Positions 5,868-8,328 of a stretch of DNA of 8,328 nt are shown here, one piece after another. This DNA is from Phycisphaerales bacterium (GTDB lineage: Bacteria > Planctomycetota > Phycisphaerae > SM23-33). The stretch's first letter is position 1, and the number at the start of each line of letters is the position of its first letter. The position numbers and the translations under genes are program-made. The stretch spans positions 20,913-29,240 of the forward strand of contig DNAS01000130.1 of the NCBI GenBank assembly GCA_003485185.1, written 5' to 3'. The notes under the pieces were generated by a model. It had not been told where the DNA came from. It searched no databases and was given only the letters and a program-made list of their open reading frames with translations.

Positions 5868-5944
5868 CCTTTTTATCATAGTACGAACGCCCCACAAGAG
5901 TGCAACCGCGATGCCACCAAAACATAATCTCTTTTATAAAAAGG
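5868..5944 (-). promoter_or_regulatory. Possible RNA-thermometer pairing over the Hsp20 ribosome binding site
   Basis: In the minus-strand transcript, CCUUUUUAU (5944-5936) is the exact complement of AUAAAAAGG (5876-5868), whose last bases begin the AAGGAG Shine-Dalgarno. A U-rich weak helix over the Shine-Dalgarno of a small heat-shock gene resembles FourU-type thermometers. The 59-base separation is large, and no clear promoter upstream of 5944 was found, so the call is speculative. Confidence 0.25.
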
Positions 5945-6059
5945 AATTACGAACCTAATAGCGTCGCGAGATTCTTTCAAAGTCCTCTATGAATCCGCCA
6001 CCTTGGCAGGTGGGCGCAATTTGCCGGAAAAAGGCGCGATATTCGCAAAAAAGCACGCA
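5877..6059. other. Non-coding divergent region upstream of the Hsp20 pair
   Basis: No convincing gene lies here. The stretch is AT-rich around 5921-5960. It contains a hairpin at 5998-6013 (CCACCT / AGGTGG, four-base loop, extendable by CG/CG past one bulged G) without a U-run. The Hsp20 promoter should lie in this stretch but no consensus element could be assigned with confidence. Confidence 0.5.
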
Positions 6060-6087
6060 AGGATTGCCAAAAGCGCCTCTCAATCCT
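6060..6087. promoter_or_regulatory. Inverted repeat placed like an activator site
   Basis: AGGATTG (6060-6066) and CAATCCT (6081-6087) are perfect 7-bp complements with centres 21 bp apart, about two helical turns, ending 12 bp upstream of the -35 element at 6100. A third copy in direct orientation, GGATTGCC, lies at 6150-6157 in the leader and matches 6061-6068 over eight bases. The arrangement suits a dimeric DNA-binding regulator. Confidence 0.4.
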
Positions 6088-6099
6088 ATATTTGTCGCC

Positions 6100-6128
6100 T
6101 TGACATATCTCGAAAGTTCCCTTATAAT
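6100..6128 (+). promoter_or_regulatory. Perfect consensus sigma70 promoter for the PEP-CTERM protein gene
   Basis: TTGACA (6100-6105), a 17-base spacer and TATAAT (6123-6128) match the consensus at all 12 positions with ideal spacing. Transcription should start near 6135, giving a leader of about 198 nt before the ATG at 6333. Such a strong promoter suggests high expression, gated by the leader or an upstream regulator. Confidence 0.9.
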
Positions 6129-6134
6129 CGCGAA

Positions 6135-6332
6135 CAATGATGAAGGTAGGGATTGCCCCTGCGTATCCGCGCAGGATCGGTCGAGGGAAGGGCCGGTCAG
6201 CTCACTGAGCGGATACGATGCCGCTGGGAGCGGTTTCTGCCGAATAAAACGCTCGGACATTTCTGCTCGTAGGCGCGATTGCTCTGTCGCTTGCCTAGAA
6301 TTGGGTAGAAGGTCCATGCAGGAGGCATTGAA
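6135..6332 (+). promoter_or_regulatory. Structured 5' leader with mutually exclusive helices (candidate riboswitch or regulatory RNA)
   Basis: CGTATCCGC (6162-6170) pairs perfectly with GCGGATACG (6209-6217) and encloses two hairpins: 6176-6182 (AUCGGUC) with 6191-6197 (GGCCGGU, including G-U pairs), and UCAG (6198-6201) with CUGA (6206-6209, sharing one base with the outer stem). This gives a three-way junction. The 5' arm can instead form CCTGCG (6158-6163) with CGCAGG (6170-6175), which excludes the junction. Further hairpins are 6221-6225/6229-6233 (CCGCT/AGCGG) and 6270-6278/6287-6297 (nine pairs, two-base bulge). The last element, ATGC-AGGAG-GCAT (6316-6328), puts the Shine-Dalgarno in a loop. 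I compared it by eye with TPP, cobalamin, c-di-GMP and fluoride riboswitches and found no full match. Confidence 0.5.
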
Positions 6333-7898
6333 ATGTATCGCTCATCGCTCAATGGGCGGATTGCGGCCGTACTCGGTGCCGCGGCTTTATTCACCCTCGC
6401 GTCTTCCAGTGCGCTCGGTGCGTTGACGGAACCCACCGCATACACGTCATCCGACGTGGCCTACTGGATCAACAACTCCGCCGACAGCATCTACTATCGC
6501 GACTTGCGCCCGGACTACGTGCGAAGCTGGTACATCTTCAGCGACGCCAACGCGGTCCAGGGCACCAACGGCATCCTGGATCCCGGCGACACGTACGTCA
6601 CGACGTTCCAGAACTGGTGGACGATGGAGTCGGCCAACACGCAGTACAACTATCGCCAGCGCGACGCGTCGGCGGAGACCGCCGGCGATTACATCGGCGC
6701 GCCGATGGTTCCGGTCGATCACACCAATGCGAGCAACAACTTCTGGCTGGAGCGGGAAAAGGACACGATTCAGTTCTACCTGACCTACAGCCAGTTCGAC
6801 AACGTGGAGTGGCCCGCCTACACCGCCGGGACCGGCGCCAATTATGCCGAACGCAAGGCCGAAGAGCTCGCCCTTCGCAACCGCTACGCGAACGGCTGGG
6901 CGATGGCCTGGGTGATCAACGATTATTCCTCGACCGACAAGTACGATCAGACCGCCGCCGGACGGGTGAAGATGGACATCTTCGTCCACGACGGGAAGCT
7001 GGACGGAACCTACCAGGATTCCACCGGCGGGACCCAGGCGACGCGGAGCAACCCCGCCGTCGCGACCAGCAACGACGTTTCGATCGCCGCCCTGGACAAG
7101 TTCGGCGCGGACATCGTCAACGGGCAGATCCAGGTGCCCAACTACACCGGGCTCAACGGCGCGGACATCGGGTACCTGTGGAGCATCAACGAGAAGCGGT
7201 TCACGGAGAACTACGGCGCCGCCGGATACACCAAGTTCCTGGAGGCCGTCGCCTCGATGGAAGTCTATGAGACGGACCCGACCGGTCTCGGCGCGTCGGA
7301 CGTGATCTACGGCAACCGCAGCCCCAACCAGATCGCCGCGACGCTCACCGACGGCAACGGCAACGCCTACCTCTACCAGGACGCGTTCCTCGAGCGCGAC
7401 CCGAACGACCGCACCCGGGGCGCCGTCTACGCCGAAGGCAGCACCGACGGCGGCGTGCTCAAGGGCCTGGGCGGGTATAACTACTACGACCCGAACGATC
7501 CGAACAAGGTCAACGATTGGGGCGAGCAGCAGGTGATCCGGATCGATTTCGACACCTCGGTCTTCAGCGAGTTCGACCCGCAGAGCAACCCGGACGGCGG
7601 AAGCATCAAGAAGATCATCTTCTGGGACTTCGGCGATTCGACTCCCGGCGCCGCGGGCACACAGCAGACGGACCCGGTTCCGATCGTGATGTTCGTGGAC
7701 CTCACGCAGACCGTCGCGCACGGGCAGGTGTTCTACTCGGCCTACGACGCCAACGGCGACCCGATCGGTCCTCGCATTTACTTCCCAGAGAACCGCATCT
7801 ACATCGCCACGGTCACCATGGTGCCCGAACCCGTCACGATGGTGGTGCTGGCCATGGGCGGCATGACCCTTCTGCTGCGAAGGAAGATCAGAAGCTAA
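6333..7898 (+). CDS. Secreted protein of unknown function with PEP-CTERM sorting signal
   Basis: A 521-residue protein. An N-terminal signal peptide (basic MYRSSLNGR, hydrophobic core about 10-25, cleavage near 29-31 at ALG-A) leads into a long soluble region with no domain I recognise. It ends in VPEP (497-500), a hydrophobic helix (about 501-515) and RRKIRS. That tripartite C terminus is the PEP-CTERM signal, which exosortase cuts for surface or matrix export in bacteria with extracellular polysaccharide systems. The mature part has no cysteine and is rich in Asn, Asp, Gly, Tyr and Trp. It carries Asp/Asn-rich stretches (for example YYDPNDPNKVNDWG and YDANGD) that could bind Ca2+, though no full EF-hand or dockerin repeat is seen. 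The ATG at 6333 has AGGAGG seven bases upstream. Promoter, leader and terminator make it a single-gene unit. Exosortase is not in this window. Secretion and sorting are well supported; function is unknown. Confidence 0.88.
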   Translation: MYRSSLNGRIAAVLGAAALFTLASSSALGALTEPTAYTSSDVAYWINNSADSIYYRDLRPDYVRSWYIFSDANAVQGTNGILDPGDTYVTTFQNWWTMESANTQYNYRQRDASAETAGDYIGAPMVPVDHTNASNNFWLEREKDTIQFYLTYSQFDNVEWPAYTAGTGANYAERKAEELALRNRYANGWAMAWVINDYSSTDKYDQTAAGRVKMDIFVHDGKLDGTYQDSTGGTQATRSNPAVATSNDVSIAALDKFGADIVNGQIQVPNYTGLNGADIGYLWSINEKRFTENYGAAGYTKFLEAVASMEVYETDPTGLGASDVIYGNRSPNQIAATLTDGNGNAYLYQDAFLERDPNDRTRGAVYAEGSTDGGVLKGLGGYNYYDPNDPNKVNDWGEQQVIRIDFDTSVFSEFDPQSNPDGGSIKKIIFWDFGDSTPGAAGTQQTDPVPIVMFVDLTQTVAHGQVFYSAYDANGDPIGPRIYFPENRIYIATVTMVPEPVTMVVLAMGGMTLLLRRKIRS

Positions 7899-7930
7899 AG
7901 CAGGCCTGTTTTGACTTGTCCGAAAGGGCA

Positions 7931-7964
7931 GGGCCCGCCGAGACGAGCGCCGGCGGGCCTTTTT
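7931..7964 (+). terminator. Strong Rho-independent terminator after the PEP-CTERM gene
   Basis: GGCCCGCCG (7932-7940) and CGGCGGGCC (7951-7959) form a perfect 9-bp GC stem with a 10-base loop, followed immediately by TTTTT (7960-7964). It begins 33 bases after the stop codon. Confidence 0.92.
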
Positions 7965-7969
7965 ATTGC

Positions 7970-7984
7970 GCCCCGCTGCGGGGC
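7970..7984. repeat. GC palindrome upstream of dinB
   Basis: GCCCCGC (7970-7976) and GCGGGGC (7978-7984) are perfect complements around one base, just after the terminator T-run and about 28 bases before dinB. It may stabilise or block the 5' end of the dinB message; no function can be assigned. Confidence 0.35.
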
Positions 7985-8012
7985 GGGCCCTCCGCGCGGT
8001 ATGCTGCACGCC

Positions 8013-8328
8013 ATGGGCAGGAAGATCCTCCACGTCGACATGGACGAGTTCTTCGCCGCGGTGGAGAAGCTCGACAACCCCGCGCTGCGGGGCAAGCCGC
8101 TGTTGATCGGGGGCGACCCGGCGGCGAGGGGCGTGGTGTCCACCGCGAGCTACGAGGCCAGGGCGTTCGGCTGCCACTCGGCCATGCCGATGGCGGCAGC
8201 CATCCGAATGTGCCCCGCCGCGATCGTCCTGCCCGTTCGGGGCGAGCGGTACCGCGAGGTGTCGGAACAGGTCTTCGAGATCCTGGGGCGGTTCACCCCT
8301 CAGATCGAGCCCCTGAGCATCGACGAGG
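8013..8328 (+). CDS. dinB: DNA polymerase IV (DinB), Y-family, 5' part only
   Basis: The first 105 residues of a Y-family translesion polymerase; the gene continues past the right edge. The N terminus HVDMDEFFAAVE (7-18) holds the first catalytic metal ligand Asp9 and the steric-gate Phe14 that excludes ribonucleotides. RGVVSTASYEARAFG (39-53) followed by HSAMP (55-59) forms part of the fingers and nucleotide-binding region, and SIDE (102-105) carries the second acidic pair, Asp104-Glu105. These match E. coli DinB closely. The enzyme copies damaged DNA with low fidelity and lacks proofreading. The ATG at 8013 is chosen because it places HVDMD at the usual distance; an in-frame ATG at 8001 would add four residues. 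No clear Shine-Dalgarno, LexA-type box or consensus promoter is visible upstream, so SOS control cannot be shown. Confidence 0.95.
   Translation, partial: MGRKILHVDMDEFFAAVEKLDNPALRGKPLLIGGDPAARGVVSTASYEARAFGCHSAMPMAAAIRMCPAAIVLPVRGERYREVSEQVFEILGRFTPQIEPLSIDE

Noticed and set aside
5875..5904. TTGCAC-N19-TATGAT as the Hsp20 promoter
   Set aside because: The spacer is too long, and transcription would start within the Shine-Dalgarno, leaving almost no leader.
5882..5908. CIRCE-like heat-shock element (GCACTC followed by a 9-base gap)
   Set aside because: Only the left half resembles CIRCE; the right half does not match GAGTGCTAA.
6198..6233. Resemblance of the leader (CTGAG, GGATAC, ATGCC) to a TPP riboswitch
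   Set aside because: The blocks are in the wrong context, the paired TPP helices are missing, and the downstream gene has no link to thiamine.
5989..6426. Plus-strand open frame across the intergenic region
   Set aside because: It overlaps the consensus promoter, structured leader and the start of the PEP-CTERM gene, and has no ribosome binding site or recognisable protein features.
7500..7800. Dockerin or EF-hand repeats in the PEP-CTERM protein
   Set aside because: Asp/Asn-rich stretches exist, but no complete 12-residue Ca2+ loop pair with the flanking helices is present.
6447..8177. Very long open frame antisense to the PEP-CTERM gene
   Set aside because: It is a Val/Arg/Gly/His-rich shadow frame spanning a terminator and the dinB start. 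The plus-strand gene has signal peptide, sorting signal, ribosome binding site and promoter.

Overview
This 8.3 kb window comes from a GC-rich bacterial chromosome. The gene set and a long, cysteine-free secreted protein ending in a PEP-CTERM sorting signal (VPEP, membrane segment, basic tail) suggest a Planctomycetota-type organism, perhaps Phycisphaerae. That placement is inference; no rRNA or marker phylogeny is available here. I see no insertion sequence, integrase, CRISPR array, tRNA or rRNA.

Left part, minus strand (20-2088): mtnA (methylthioribose-1-phosphate isomerase, methionine salvage) is followed by a nucleoside hydrolase that also has its own sigma70-like promoter. The roughly 420 bp between mtnA and csrA is divergent regulatory DNA. 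It holds a near-consensus sigma54 site facing mtnA, a sigma70-like site facing csrA, a strong palindrome in the mtnA leader, and a hairpin that places the csrA ribosome binding site in a CsrA-type GGA loop.

Middle: csrA (plus) converges on a two-helix membrane protein with an HD-GYP domain whose HD motif reads YD, so it is probably a degenerate cyclic-di-GMP module. Next come two minus-strand groups. Two small heat-shock proteins (Hsp20) 19 bp apart are followed by a thioredoxin (active site WCMPC) and an NAD(P)H-hydrate epimerase, which share a good sigma70 promoter. Together they look like a protein-quality, redox and metabolite-repair cluster.

Right part, plus strand: a 473 bp intergenic region holds a perfect TTGACA-N17-TATAAT promoter, an inverted repeat placed like an activator site, and a leader of about 200 nt with strong, mutually exclusive helices. 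It drives the PEP-CTERM protein, which has no recognised domain and ends at a strong Rho-independent terminator. The start of dinB (DNA polymerase IV) runs off the right edge.

The best candidate for something undescribed is the regulated, structured leader plus the unknown exosortase-sorted surface protein (about 6060-7964). The presence of CsrA and a degenerate HD-GYP protein in the same window is suggestive but does not prove a shared circuit.
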